From Diogma glabrata (lineage: Eukaryota > Arthropoda > Insecta > Diptera > Cylindrotomidae): a stretch of 64,000 bases of DNA. Under the pieces are notes generated by a model, which saw only the letters and a program-made list of their open reading frames with translations, had not been told where the DNA came from and did not search any database. The number at the start of each line of letters is the position of its first letter. Within the stretch, counting starts at the first letter, position 1. Below are positions 1 through 11,442 of the stretch, piece by piece. The position numbers and the translations under genes are program-made. The stretch is from the NCBI GenBank assembly GCA_963693315.1, contig OY856186.1, forward strand, positions 94,514,132-94,578,131. Direction: 5' to 3'.

Positions 1-129
1 TTTATATAAATGGCGTCGTCAAGAAGTTACAAGCGTAAAAATTAACCCAAATTCATTTTGTTTTATTTGTGGAAGTAACATAATACATACTGCTAAAAGA
101 ATCACCCCATTTATAAGAACTACCTATCT

Positions 130-635
130 TCATTACTAACTGATATTTTCCAACTCCTAAAATAAATGCGAGGTGGGAGGAGCTAGATCATGTCAAAAAA
201 CTTCACAAAAAATCTGAATCTCGAGAAAAACCATATAAAAATAAAATACATCTTTTGTCCAAAAAAGACATTTCATAATCAACTAACTGATATTTGTCAA
301 CTCCTAAAATAAGTTCGAGGTGTGAGGAGCTAGATCATGTTAAAAAACTTCACAAAAAAATCTCAATTTCGAGAAAAATCATATGAAAATAAAATACAAC
401 TTTTGTAAAAAAAAGACATTTCATAATCAACTAGCTGATATTTTCCAACTCCTAAAATAAGTCCGAGGTGGAAGGAGCTAGATCATGTCAAAAAATTTCA
501 CAAAAAAAATCTCAATTTTGAGAAAAATCATATACAAATAAAACACAACTTTTGTCAAAAAAAGACATTTCATAATCGACTAACTGATATTTTCCAACTC
601 CTAAAATAATCCCGAAGTAGGAGGAGCTAGATCTA
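130..635. repeat. Tandem repeat, about 148-bp unit, about 3.4 copies
   Basis: The phrase CTGATATTTTCCAACTCCTA recurs at about 140, 287 (variant), 435 and 584, so the spacing is 147-149 bp. Each unit carries GAGGAGCTAGATCATGT, a run of As, TCTCAATTTCGAGAAAAATC-like sequence and AAAAAGACATTTCATAATC. Units differ by scattered substitutions, and the last is cut after GGAGCTAGATC. No coding content is visible. It looks like a short satellite or the internal array of a larger repeat whose left end may lie outside the window. Confidence 0.9.
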
Positions 636-639
636 ATAC

Positions 640-1335
640 GAAAACAACTTATATATAAATCAATTATGTTGCAGAGTTTAAATTATTCTTATAGTAAATT
701 TTTTTTCCAAATTTTGAGTTTTGACTTTCTTTGGGAAAACTTGAATAACTTGGTGCAAACTGCACCAATATCTGCATTCGTATCTTTTACCTTAAAAGAA
801 AGAAAATTGAAACTACTATAGGCTCCAAGAAATTAAAAAAAATTAGTGTCTTTATTTGCTCAAAATTTATGGTGTTGAAAATGGAAAAATTTAAAAAAAA
901 CGTGAATTTTTCGTATTTTTTCAACTTTTTTCGACTGTAACTTCCAGATTCCTTAACGAATTTTTACAAAATATAACTCAAAATGTTTGTTAGCATATTT
1001 ACTATGCATTTGTTTTATTAATATATATAATTTGTTTGTTTTGTAAAATATGAGATCCGAAAACCGAAACAACATTTTTGATCACCGAAAAAATTGGTTT
1101 TTCGTGAATATCTCAAAAACAAGAGCTAACCAAAAAAAATGAATATGATATTCGTGTTCAGAAGGTCCAAATCCATAAGAAAAGTTGGGTTTTATTCAGG
1201 GAGACAAAAAAAGTTCAAAATTTGTAAACTAGTGTTATTTACTATTATTTAACAATTATCTGCACGGTTTAAAATTTACTATGGAAGTATTTGATATCAC
1301 TGAAATAACTGAATTTACTGAAAAAAACAACCACA
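640..1335. other. AT-rich non-coding stretch
   Basis: No open frame, RNA gene or terminal repeat is recognisable. The segment is AT-rich with homopolymer A/T runs and sits between the 148-bp tandem repeat and the LINE remnant. It may be further repeat sequence, but nothing inside the window matches it clearly. Confidence 0.5.
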
Positions 1336-1339
1336 ATTG

Positions 1340-3390
1340 AATACAATTTTTCAGATAAATAAGTTATATCAGTTCAATCAGTTAAATCGAATCACCAGGA
1401 GTCGACGGAATTGTCCCAGCTCTCCTGTAGAGGGGACAGAAGTGGCTACTATCACACCTCCTGAGCATCTTCAGAAACAGTCTGACACTTGGGCATATTC
1501 CAGAACAATTGAGGACGGCAAAAGGGATATTTATTCCCGCCGAAGTCTCATAGATCCATCAGTTTAACATCTTTCATGTTAAAAACGATCGACAAACACA
1601 TACGAACCAATATCTTGGTGAGATCACTTTTGCAAGATAGTTAACATGCGTACCGAACGGAAAGATCAACTGAAATCGCAAACCACGTTGTGTTTGACAA
1701 AAAAATTAGGGGAGGAAATGCAGTAGACAACAAAGAAGTTGCTGTCTGTGCCTTTCTAGATAATGAAGGAGCTTTTGACAACATCTAACATGGAGCGGTT
1801 AAGAAGGCTTTAAGTGGAAAAAAGGTTGATAGCACTACAATTGACTGGATGTGTTAGGCTCTGGGTACTAGACTAGTAGAAACCAGTTCTGGTGATTGTA
1901 AAATCAGTCTTAGCACCACTAGGGCTGTCTACAAGGTGCGGTCTTATCACCCCAAATGCGAAGTCTGGTGGTCTATAAAATTCTAGTTATTTTGAGTAAC
2001 CAGAGCATTAAACATCTTGGGTACACAGATGACACTGTCATTATCGCCAGAGGTAAGTTCGAAGAAACGCTCTGTGATATTGAACAGAGGGGACTGGATT
2101 TTCAATACCAAACTCCTGTAGAGAAATCACATAGAGACAGTGGTAACCAAAGTCGTAAGAGGTTTGATGGTATGCCCAGGAATCCTAAGGTGGATGTACA
2201 CCATGATAGTGACACCAGCCAGCACTTACGGAGCATTCGCATGGAGCATAAGAGCCCAGCTTAAGGCTGGGAAGTCAAAGTAGGAAAATGTACAAAGGCT
2301 GGCCTGTACCTGATCACGGAGGCAATGAGAACATGTGCTACCATGGAGATGCTGTTAGGTTTTTGTTCCACTCCACTTGCGAAACCATACTGAGATTTAG
2401 CACGCAGGGTATGAGGCGAGAGCAAGATCATCGAGTCTAAATATCGAGCAAGTGTTTCGAGGGAGAAACCCTCGCTTGAGTTTCCTATTGTAGGAATGAT
2501 TAAGCAGTTCAACTTCGATAGGAAATATACATCGCAGCCGTGCAAAAAAGCAGAGTGAAGCAGTGAATCCACTCCGTAACATCTGAGCAACGATGTAATC
2601 AAATGGTATGCGGATGGCTAAAAAACTGAGGCAGGAGTGGGGGCTAGTATTTGGATCAAAAACCAATAACTTTGAGCCCATTGGCACCTACCCAAGCGTT
2701 TTTCAGGCCGCAATATGTGCTATAAAAAGATGCTCAGACGTCAGCTTGGGAAGGAAATATTAGAATAAGGCAATTGTCATCTTGTCGGACAGCCAAGCAG
2801 CACTTAATGCGTTAAGCCACCATCACATCCAAAATTGTTAGAGACAGTGTGAGCAAGCTAAACAAGCTAGGGAATAATAACAAAGTTACAGTTTACTGGA
2901 TACTTGGTCATGCGGGTATCGCAAGTAATGAAGAGGCCGACAAATTTAGAATGTGAGGTGCTTTAATATCTTTTGTCGGCCCGGAGCTCTTTTGTGGATT
3001 GGGGATTAAAGCCATCCACGGACAGATGAGGGAAGTAATTATGATGGAATTGTCCATAACCTGGAACAACACCGCGGGCTTGTGGCACTCCAAGGAAATG
3101 TTTGAATCATTCAATCAAAAGGGAGCAGTAATGTGCCATAGGTTAAATAGGAACAACCTGAAAATACTGACAGGGGTTCTTACAGGACACAGTAAACTAA
3201 GAAAACACCTTATGAACATTGAGCTGGAGCCGAGAGACGCATGTAGGTGCTGTCTATTGGAAGAAGAGACCCCAGCCCATCTTCTCAAAGATTGTGGAGC
3301 CTTGGTCTACGGGGTTGGGTATAATAGATAATTTTGGTCGCAGTACTACATATGACCACCGAATTTAATCTAATCTTAATCAAATGCAGT
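1340..3390 (+). pseudogene. Decayed Jockey-type LINE: reverse transcriptase, RNase H and 3' end
   Basis: Shifting frames give, in order, non-LTR RT signatures: the palm segment after a degraded 'LSSF..KTIDKHIRTN' stretch (about 1540-1620), a 'CAFLDNEGAFDNI' metal-binding motif (about 1748-1785), and 'LGYTDDTVIIARGK' (about 2013-2055), which corresponds to the catalytic YADD-type box. An RNase H region follows from about 2595 ('KWYADG', 'DSQAALNALS', 'VYW..GHAGIASNEEADK'). A terminal cysteine-rich knuckle ends it ('CRCCLLEEETPAHLLKDC', about 3238-3297). The 3' end has TCTAATCTTAATC. Many stops and frameshifts interrupt it, so it is dead. The same family recurs at 52540-53010 and 58262-59755. 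Such elements copy their RNA into nicked DNA. Family assignment to Jockey or a close relative is from motif order. Confidence 0.85.
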
Positions 3391-3759
3391 TTATATAACT
3401 CACATTCATGCTTCAGAGGAAGAAAAAGTTTTACTATTTCAAGAACATAATTAGATGCGGTGTAAAATTAATTCCATATATGTACATTTAAAAACAAAAC
3501 TTTTTAAAAACAAAAGCACGCTTCTTTGGTGTCTTCCAAGTGGCTAATGGGAGTGGCAAATGGCTCGGGATGGTGCGGGATGCATCAGTTGTCCAAGGTT
3601 TGTTGATAGAAATAATCTGGTCACAACAAAGAAGAATTATGTGAAATTAACTAAAAGGTTAAATTTTTCGAGATTTGGTAACTTCCACGGTGTCGTTTTG
3701 AGATCGCATGCACGTCACGAATACTATATGTGAAGGGTCTCAGTCTTCACAGAGGCACA

Positions 3760-5830
3760 GAAAAACAAGCGAGATGCGGTATATGTAGAAGTTTGTGTGA
3801 TGCTAAGAGTTGAGATGCGTACATCCTTTGCGTTGCAGGTACATATAGGCTGAATGTCGGTATTCTGTAGTTCTACTAGCGATCTACCTATTTATAGCCT
3901 GACAACCTTGGCTTCTATAAATTTCGGAGATAATTTCACGAAACGTTGTTTACTGGCATCGTATAAGACAAAATTTGTACGGAATCCTGGCTCTCAACGT
4001 GTATCTTTCCTAATAGAAGTCAAAGTTAGCAGAAGTCTGAGTTAGCAAAAGCTATACCTTTGCTATACCTGCTTTTAAGTTTTGTCTGATCCGTTGGTGA
4101 TGCTTCTTCCATGGATTGTTCCAGCCTCTGTAAGTTTTTCAATAAGGTATACGTTGAACCGTGTACTATTATCGATATTTCAAATAAAGAATATTAGGGC
4201 GAACAACCGATGAATGAATGAACTTTGCTACGTAATGCGCTATTTATCTGGGGTAGTTGTTGGCCCCAGCCTGAATTATGGTTTATAAGATATGAACGAA
4301 TTCCATTCAGGACACTTTGATTGACTCGTGATAATTTTTGTAGTGTACGCTCGGATGAAGTTGCAGTGACCATCGGCTCCCTAAAATTTTTGATTATTCG
4401 ACTGCATTTCCTCGCAAGTTTTACATTTGAGATTCAGGCCAGAAGAAGAAACGCCGTTAACGATGCTTTCCTACCTCGGTATGTGCAGAAGTAGGAAGGT
4501 CATGCGTGTTGGCTATTAATTTGGTTGTTAATTCTTCCGGAACGCAGAGCAGAAAAGAAATCGACTTTTTTATAAATTTGTCTGTTCATCAACCGCAAGT
4601 CTGGTTGAGATGTCCCACCATTCTTAACAATTTGTACCAATTTCAGATTGTCAGGAAAAGAAAACGCAGAAGAACTGAGGTCCAGGTCGTATATGCTGTT
4701 CGAAGTGATTGCATCTACACAGTGTACGCGAGAGGTGTCGGTACGGTATTCTGGAATCCATTTCTATATTTTATATCGAGTGTGTATTCTTGGAGTTTGA
4801 GGCTCCTTATTGCTACACGACCAGATAGGGCTTGTCGTTGCATCAACCACTTCAAGGATGCCTGATCAGTATTGACCGTAAAAGAATTTCGTTCTATATA
4901 GGCTCTGAATTTTTAATTCCCAGAATGACGCCCAAACATTCCTTCTTTTCCACTCTGTAATTTCTTTGCAACGAGTTCAACTTTTTGGACATGAAGGTCA
5001 CGGAATGTTCTGCCACATCATCGTTTGTGTCAATACGCATCCTATCATATCATTGATAGCATCACATTGCACTTCTAATGGCTTTGCAAAATCAGGGTTG
5101 GCTAGTAAGGGAGCTGATATTAACACTTTCTTGATTGCCAAGAATGCTACGCCAGCGTCCTCTGTCTGCTGACATTTCTTGTTTGACTTTAACAAATCTG
5201 TTATGGGAGTTGCGAGAGACGCAAACTCATAAATTAACCTTCTATAGTAGCCAGACATTCCCAAAAATCGTCGAACTGACGCATTGATGTTGAAATCGGG
5301 AACTCTTTAATCGTTGCTACTTTATCCTTATCTATCTTGATACCTTTGCGACCTATCACATAACCTTAGTACTTAAGTTCATGTAAAAACTTACTTTTTC
5401 TATATTTATGGCTAGATTCGCTCGCTCCAGATGTTTAGGAATCTCTACTATCGAATATAGATGAAACTAAAAGGTCATCTAGGTAACGAATACCTGGATT
5501 TTAAGTATCACACGATCCACAAGCATCGTCATTGTTTGAGCACCATTACATAGCCCGAGTAGCATACGAACAAAATGATACAGAGGATGACTTGGAACAC
5601 TAAACACGGCTTGCTCTCGAAAAGATAATTTCATTGGGATTCGCCAGAACGCATCTTTCAAATTATAACTTGAAATGAACTGTGATTATGAATTGTTCTT
5701 ATATCTGTGGCAGGGTACACTAATGGTTTGGTGACTGTATTCATTTTACTCGAATCCAGACAAAACCTTACCTTACAGGGTTTTCTAACTTGTACTACCG
5801 AACTACTCCAGGAACTTTTGGAAGTTTCTA
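3760..5830 (-). pseudogene. Decayed Ty3/gypsy retrotransposon pol
   Basis: Read on the minus strand it gives the pol order. RT begins near 5816 ('VRKPCKVRFCLDSSK'). The palm is at 5661-5479 ('KDAFWRIPMKLSFREQAVFS', then 'LGLCNGAQTM'). The thumb and start of RNase H are at 5264-4998 ('GYYRRLIYEFASLATPITDL', 'VQCDAINDMIGCVLTQ'). A degraded integrase zinc region with 'CKTCEEMQ' lies near 4410. The C-terminal end of pol is at about 4000-3830 ('KQRFVKLSPKFIEAKVV'). Stops and frameshifts are frequent and no LTR pair was recognised around it. Another gypsy remnant with a similar C-terminal region lies at 53060-54175 on the plus strand, so both may belong to related lineages. It is a fossil with no intact product. 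Confidence 0.8.
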
Positions 5831-6904
5831 TTATCTCTAATTATTAACATTTGTTATGTGATAGATAGTTGTAATTCCTGGTGTTTATTATTATTGTATT
5901 ACTTGTTTGTGTTATTATTCTTTTGTCAGTTATGCTAAGGAGCCATTTAATCTTTTAATTTCGCATGTGACTTTTTGAATTCATCCTAATTATATATGAT
6001 ATAAATGTTTAAATTTTTGTAAAAGCTTTGACAGATTCAAACATATCGCTTGATGACTTTGATTGTTTTACAAATTATTATGGAGCCATTATTGATGAAA
6101 AAATATTCATGGATTAAATAAAAAGTTTCTGCACCCTTTTTACTTCAAATAGAAACTAAATCCGAAAACTAAATTTTCAGATGAAAATGATTATCCTACA
6201 TGTTCTTCAGTTGCGATGAATACAAACATAAATGACAATATCTCCCAAATATGCAACGAATTGGGCATAATTAAAAAAATGGACGCCTCAATAGGGCCTG
6301 GAATGTTGGCAACATTAAATATAAGACGGATTAAAATATAAATTAATGAACATTTAAAAACTAATTACTTCAATATCGATTTAAGGATCTTAAACAATTT
6401 TTTATTAAAAATATTGATAGATTCAATATAATAAATGAATACGTTTCTCAAGGGGCCGAAGAAGAAAAGTAATTTCGTTATTAGCTTTATTTGCTTAAGC
6501 AACTTTCGGACTCAAACCATCGTGAAACGAGCAGAAAACGTGCGCGGAAGTTTGTATAAATTTATTTTCTTACTTAAGATCGAATGATTGCAACATTGAT
6601 CCTGTTACTTTTTACTTAAATACACTTTTACTTAAAAACATAGTGTATATAATTTTTATTTAATATTAAGCATTTCAGCAAATTAAACTTCAAAACGATC
6701 GGGTGAAAAACAAAACAAAAACATACAAATCCAACATTGTAGCCAAAATAATCAAAAAGACCTAGATATTTTGAAAACTCTATACTTTCCAGATGAAATC
6801 GCTCTAGCAAGCAACATCAAAATTAAAATCAATGTTTGCAATCGCAGAAAACTAATTAAAAACGAAGAGCTTCAAATATACGAAAATTTTGAATTTTTCT
6901 ACAC
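5831..6904. other. AT-rich sequence without recognised gene
   Basis: I see no sustained open frame with family motifs. Short frames are composition-driven. The segment lies between the gypsy pol remnant and a foldback element. Confidence 0.45.
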
Positions 6905-6906
6905 CT

Positions 6907-7718
6907 GGGGCCCTATTACCGAACACATAAATGTGAATTTGGACAATATTGTGAAGTTTGTATTGCACATTAAACGGCAACGGTAACGATTTTACAAAAA
7001 ACAAATTTCACAATATTGTGTAAATTAAATTTATTCTCTTCCATTTAAATATATCAGCTTTATTTGTATGTTTTTTCGATAATAAAAGTATGTATTATTG
7101 TATTGTTTTCCAACCTATAGCTTAATGAACTTAACCTATTGTTTAATGAAAATTTTCCTATAAAAATTTTATCATTATTCAATTGGTATGATTCCAATTG
7201 ATCAAATTGTTTTGATTTCATTAAAGTTATTTTCAAATTATAATCACAATTGCTTTGATAAGTTTTGTTCAAAAATCAAATTTTAAGTTGAATTCCTTAT
7301 TTCGTTTAGTTGAACTTGGTTAATTGTATGAGATGGGCGTTTTTTATCATCAGGGTTTTTTTAATAAGAAATTTGATTGATCAATTAAAACAATAGAGAT
7401 TTATTGTTTTAACTGAAAAAATTGTTTTTATTTTTTATAATACACAATTGTTTGTCAGAGAATAAAGTATTGTAATCGATTCGTGTTAATGAATTTTATT
7501 CTCTCGCAAATTAAAATTCTCGCTCGTGCCTCGCTCAAATTTTAAACTTTTGCTTGAGAATAAACTATTTCATTATACACTCATTGATTAAACTACTATT
7601 AGACAATATTGTGATATTTGTTTTTCGGAAAATCGTTACCGTTACCGTTTAATGTTATGCAATACAAACTTCACAATATTGTCAAAATTCACATTTATGT
7701 GTTCGGGAATAGGGCTCC
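6907..7718. mobile_element. Foldback/TIR element with about 115-bp inverted arms
   Basis: The left end GGGGCCCTATTACCGAACAC (from 6907) is mirrored by GTGTTCGGGAATAGGGCTCC (to about 7718). The arms include ACAATATTGTGAAGTTTGTA on the left and its reverse complement at about 7663-7682, and both carry the CGTTACCGTT-type segment. A third copy of the palindrome CACAATATTGTG lies at 7009-7020. No transposase is visible inside. Clear target duplications were not found, so the superfamily is unassigned. The two arms differ at a few sites, so it is not very young. Confidence 0.75.
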
Positions 7719-8095
7719 TGCTCTGAACTGGTAAATCTATTTTTAAATACATACATATTACAATAAAATTTTTTTTAATTTAAAATTTTTTTGTAATTTT
7801 TATATGAGATCCATTTATTATTTACAAGCTGCAATACAAATTTTAGGGACGTTTGGAATGTATACGAGAGTCATATTTTTACGACCGTTTAGATTTCAGG
7901 CAAAAATAATTATATACAGAAGCAGACTATAAGGATTTTGGACTTTTAATAAACCAAATATAATATTAAACCGGAAAACTGATGAATCTATGACAAACAA
8001 ATTACACTATTAAGAATACCTTTTTGAAAATAATTTAACGGAACAAAAAAATAAATTAGAAAAACTATATAAATCAAAATCAAAGCTAAGTTGAT
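7719..8095. other. AT-rich spacer
   Basis: No gene or repeat structure is recognisable between the foldback element and the coatomer pseudogene. Confidence 0.4.
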
Positions 8096-8538
8096 AATCT
8101 TGAATGATGACCCGCTTCATCAAATTTCTCTTGACTAATAAAACACACAGCTTGTCCGTTTAATAGCATTACTTTCACAAAATTCTTGAGTTATACAATA
8201 AGCATCCCGTAACTTTTCATCACCAATTTCCACATTTAAACAAGCCAGGCAAGGTTGAATTAACGTTGTAATATCATTTTTTTGTTCGCAAGATCAAAAC
8301 GATTAAGTTTTAACATTGAAGCTGAAATGCTAAACGTTCCAGACCATCCACGTAAATTAATCCTTCACTATAAGACACTGTGGCACCAACAACTATCCAC
8401 ACACCATCACAATTACTTAAGTTATGGTTGAACTTTTCTTTAAATAAATCAACAATTGTACCACGTAAACTGGAATTTGAAAATATTCGGCCACATAGTA
8501 GAATGAACCAAGTTGAGTTGATGGTTTGATTTCATATT
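8096..8538 (-). pseudogene. Coatomer subunit epsilon (COPE) pseudogene, frameshifted fragment
   Basis: The minus strand, read through at least three frameshifts, gives pieces collinear with epsilon-COP. 'YEIKPSTQLGSFYYVAEYF' matches the family's EIKPSS...FA.YL segment. 'VGATVSYSEG', then 'LERLAF' and 'SMLKLNRFDLANKK', match the LE.MA...LLKLDRLDLARKEL helices. 'DEKLRDAYCITQEFCES' matches the EKLQDAYYIFQE repeat. 'MLLNGQAVCFISQEKFDEA' matches LLLNGQAACHMAQGRWEAA. It covers roughly residues 90-230 of a protein of about 300. Epsilon-COP is part of the COPI coat that forms Golgi-to-ER transport vesicles. Stops, frameshifts and missing ends make it non-functional. I see no introns in the covered part, which fits a retrocopy, but intron positions of the parent gene are not known here. 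Confidence 0.8.
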
Positions 8539-9060
8539 GGAAACAAATAAATTAAAATGAACTTAACGTTATAATTAATCCACATATTATTTTATTTTAA
8601 AATCATTCAATTATATTATAGTAGTTAAAAAACATTTAATTATTTTAAGGCACAACAATGATCACAATGTTATTTATTCGATTTTTAATTTTTATACTAA
8701 TCTTCGATCCAAACAATTTGATCGCTTATATACACATATTATAGGTTTCCTTTTTCCCTCTCCATTATTGTAACAAGCAATTTTCACTAATACAAACAAT
8801 CATTTATGCAAAACATGTTTTGCAATATATTATTAATTGAAATTGAGTGACGTAACTAAACCGTCAACAAAAAACACAGTTGTACAAAAAAATGTCCCTA
8901 CGTTTATTACAATTGAAGAGAGTAAATTAATACATTATTAACGAATTTCTTTGAATATGAATACTATTATTTTAGAGTAAACATTGAAAAATAGTCCGTC
9001 GTTAGAAGACATCTCTAAAGGTAATTACACATTGTGTCAATAATTTATATTATTTAGTAA
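8539..9060. other. AT-rich spacer
   Basis: Nothing is recognised between the coatomer pseudogene and the hairpin that starts the (TA)n repeat. Confidence 0.4.
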
Positions 9061-9066
9061 TATTAT

Positions 9067-9330
<264 letters not shown>

Positions 9331-9665
9331 ACTTGACCCCTTTTAATTTTGATTATTTTTTGTTTATAGATAGTCTTTGATAAATAAAAAATACAAGTTC
9401 TCTTAGAATTTTTTTTTTCGACCAGGGGTCTTCACAGGGTGCCCCTCAATTTTAGTCATTTTGTGATGTGAGTGCATTTTGACGAGCGATTGTAGAAAAA
9501 CTACTCAATCGATTTTCATAAATGATATGTCGTTGAATAGGTATTAGAACAAAGTTTTTAAAAATGTACACTGTTAATTTTTTGAAATAATTTTTAACGG
9601 TGTAACATAAGAAAAAAATGGTGTAATTGAAAAAAAGATGGCACTAACTTTTTTTTTTTTTTTTA
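9331..9665. other. Non-coding spacer, no gene seen
   Basis: No family motif is recognised. It may include more of the neighbouring family B repeat, but the window gives no matching copy. Confidence 0.4.
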
Positions 9666-9670
9666 TATAT

Positions 9671-10748
9671 ACCGGGTGATTTTTTTAACCTGATACTTTC
9701 AAATATCTCGAAAAATAAGCAGTCTACGGAAAAAATGTCCATATTCAAAATTTAATCATTCCGCGGGGGAAACACATTAGTACAAAAAAATAGTCCTTCA
9801 CCCTCCCTCTTTTAAGGTGGGCGGGGGTAACTCTGAATCTAAAATAGGAACCCCAATTTTTTATTGCAGATACGGATTCTACGGCTAAAAATACGTACGA
9901 TTGGACTAAAAAACTTTGTTCGATTCATGATAGATGGTGCTGTAATCGACGAAATTCAATTTTTTTCGATTTCATTGCACTTTGCACTTTCCTTCGACTT
10001 CAATGCACTTATTAATCCGCTCTTCAAATGACTGTACCCAACTGAAAAGTGTGTCTGCTTGAATTTCGGCACAAGCATTATTGATTCGCCCAATCATATT
10101 CTCACGTGTTATTGGTTCTTGTTTGTAAAGTTTCTCTTTGAGATAGCCCCACAAAAAGAAATCGAGCGAAGTAAGAACTGGTGATCTGGCAGGCCAATTT
10201 ACCGGAGTAGCTCTACCGATCCAGCGACCATTGAAATCTTAATGTGCTTGTGCCGAAATTCAAGCAGACACACTTCTCAGTTGGGTACAGTCATTTGAAG
10301 AGCGGATTAATAAGTGCATTGAAGTCGAAGGCCATAATTTTGAACACTTATTTTAAGCTAAAATTTGTTTATTCACCAGCCATTTACATTAATAAACTTT
10401 TTACAATGAAAATGTGATATTTTTTATTTCAAAAGTATTACAAAATCGTAGGCATATGTTCTTAGTAAAAGAAATCGAAAAAATAGAATTTCGTCGATTA
10501 CAGCACCATCTATCATGAATCGAACAATTTTTAGTCAAATCGTACGTATTTTTAGCCGTAAAATCCGTATCTGCAATAAAAAATTGGGGTTCCTATTTTA
10601 GATTCAAAATTACCCCCGCCCACCTAAAAAGAGGGAGGGTGAGGGACTGTTTTTTTGTACTAATGTGTTTCCCCCGCGGAATGATTAAATTTTGAATATG
10701 GACATTTTTTCCGTAGACTGCTTACTTTTCGAGATATTTGAAAGTTGG
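9671..10748. mobile_element. Inverted-duplicated DDE-transposon derivative
   Basis: Arms of about 275 bp are mirrored: ACTTTCAAATATCTCGAAAA on the left (about 9694) and TTTTCGAGATATTTGAAAGT on the right (about 10726-10745). Shared blocks on the way include CATTCCGCGGGGGAAACACA, the GAGGGAGGGTGA-type stretch and GGTGCTGTAATCGACGAAAT. A second, inner inverted repeat (about 9994-10083 against 10249-10330) holds two opposed copies of a transposase C-terminal piece. The left end is TATATACCGGGTGA, with TA a possible target duplication; the right arm stops earlier. It is non-autonomous and depends on a transposase supplied elsewhere. Confidence 0.8.
9972..10230 (-). pseudogene. C-terminal fragment of a Tc1/mariner-type DDE transposase
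   Basis: The minus strand from about 10230 reads 'FNGRWIGR', then 'PVNWPARSPVLTSLDFFLWG', then 'YLKEKLYKQEPIT' and 'RINNACAEIQADTL', ending with 'QSFEERINKCIEVEG'. The 'W.ARSP.L...DFFLWG' block is the well-known end of the DDE catalytic core in insect Tc1/mariner-like transposases, and the following helices are the usual C-terminal tail. The N-terminal DNA-binding and early catalytic parts are absent. An opposed partial copy of its end lies at 10249-10330. It is a deletion relic without activity. Confidence 0.8.
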
Positions 10749-10754
10749 TAAATT

Positions 10755-10900
10755 TTTTATGAAAACTATAGCGAAGTCTCAAATAATTATATTTCTGTGT
10801 GTTTAAGGGACCGGGGTAGAGAGGGTAAAAAAAAAAATTTTTGACCCAAGCGAGTGGAGTGTCATTTGAAAGAGCATCTAATAACACTAAGAAAAAGGAC
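10755..10900 (+). repeat. Fragment of the 'GAAAACTATAGCG' dispersed repeat (family C)
   Basis: ATGAAAACTATAGCG, a G-rich middle, 'TTTTTGACCCAAGCGAGTGG' and 'GTGTCATTTGAAAGAG' match in order the internal unit of the repeats at 15535-15780, 22980-24640 and 44310-45412 (consensus pieces GAAAACTATAGCGG and GTGTCATATGAAAGG). Confidence 0.65.
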
Positions 10901-11162
10901 TGGAAGAGAGGGATGATTGTAAAGTCTCCAATTGGAGGCACTAATCACTGATCACAATTCACTCTATTATTAGTATATCTACATCTGCATATATTAAGCT
11001 TTCTGCAGAATGCAAAATTCATAGAGCTGATATTGCAAGAGACAGAAGTTCATTTAGAATCAAACTAAAATTGGGTGACCCCTTTGAATTAAACAATAGA
11101 CTTCTATCTTTATTTACAAAAATATATCGAGATCAGCTTAAAATTATAAAATATATTTTATC
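10901..11162 (-). other. Region downstream of Xdh, with possible polyadenylation signal
   Basis: On the minus strand an AATAAA hexamer (plus-strand TTTATT, 11109-11114) lies about 50 bp past the Xdh stop codon. It is a reasonable candidate for 3' end formation, though AATAAA is common by chance in DNA this AT-rich. Confidence 0.4.
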
Positions 11163-11381
11163 TTATGGCACCACATTCCAAGGTGTAAAGCTTCCTTCCT
11201 CAGGCTCCTCAAAGCAACTTGTAAATTGATCAACACATGCCATTCTAATTCGTGCTGCAGTTGCAGGTGAATTAAATTTAAAATCTTCACTAAAACCAGC
11301 ATCCAATCTTGCCGCAATAATAGCTTCCTTGATTGCAAAAAATACCGAAGCTGCTAAAAACAATGGCGGTTCTCCAATGGC
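11163..11381 (-). CDS. Xdh: Xanthine dehydrogenase, last coding exon
   Basis: This exon encodes the last 72 residues and a TAA stop. It starts with '[20 protein letters not shown]', which holds the catalytic glutamate of the GEPP motif at the molybdenum centre (established for bovine XDH Glu1261). It ends '[14 protein letters not shown]', the typical XDH C-terminus. On the minus strand the acceptor TTTTGAAG precedes GCC at 11381, and the codon phase (0) matches the donor of the previous exon after TCT AAA. The intron between them (11442-11382) is only 61 bp, a usual size for an insect short intron. No stop or frameshift interrupts it, so it appears functional. Confidence 0.93.
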   Translation of the reverse strand, partial: AIGEPPLFLAASVFFAIKEAIIAARLDAGFSEDFKFNSPATAARIRMACVDQFTSCFEEPEEGSFTPWNVVP

Positions 11382-11442
11382 CTTCAAAATAAAAATAAAT
11401 TAATTAAACTTTATGAAAAACTAAACCTTTAAGCCTAGTTAC

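Noticed and set aside
11404..11442. Extra residues after 'YSSK' at the end of the Xdh middle exon
   Set aside because: GTAACT is a splice donor, and the next exon continues the conserved 'AIGEPPLF' in phase; the extra codons are intronic.
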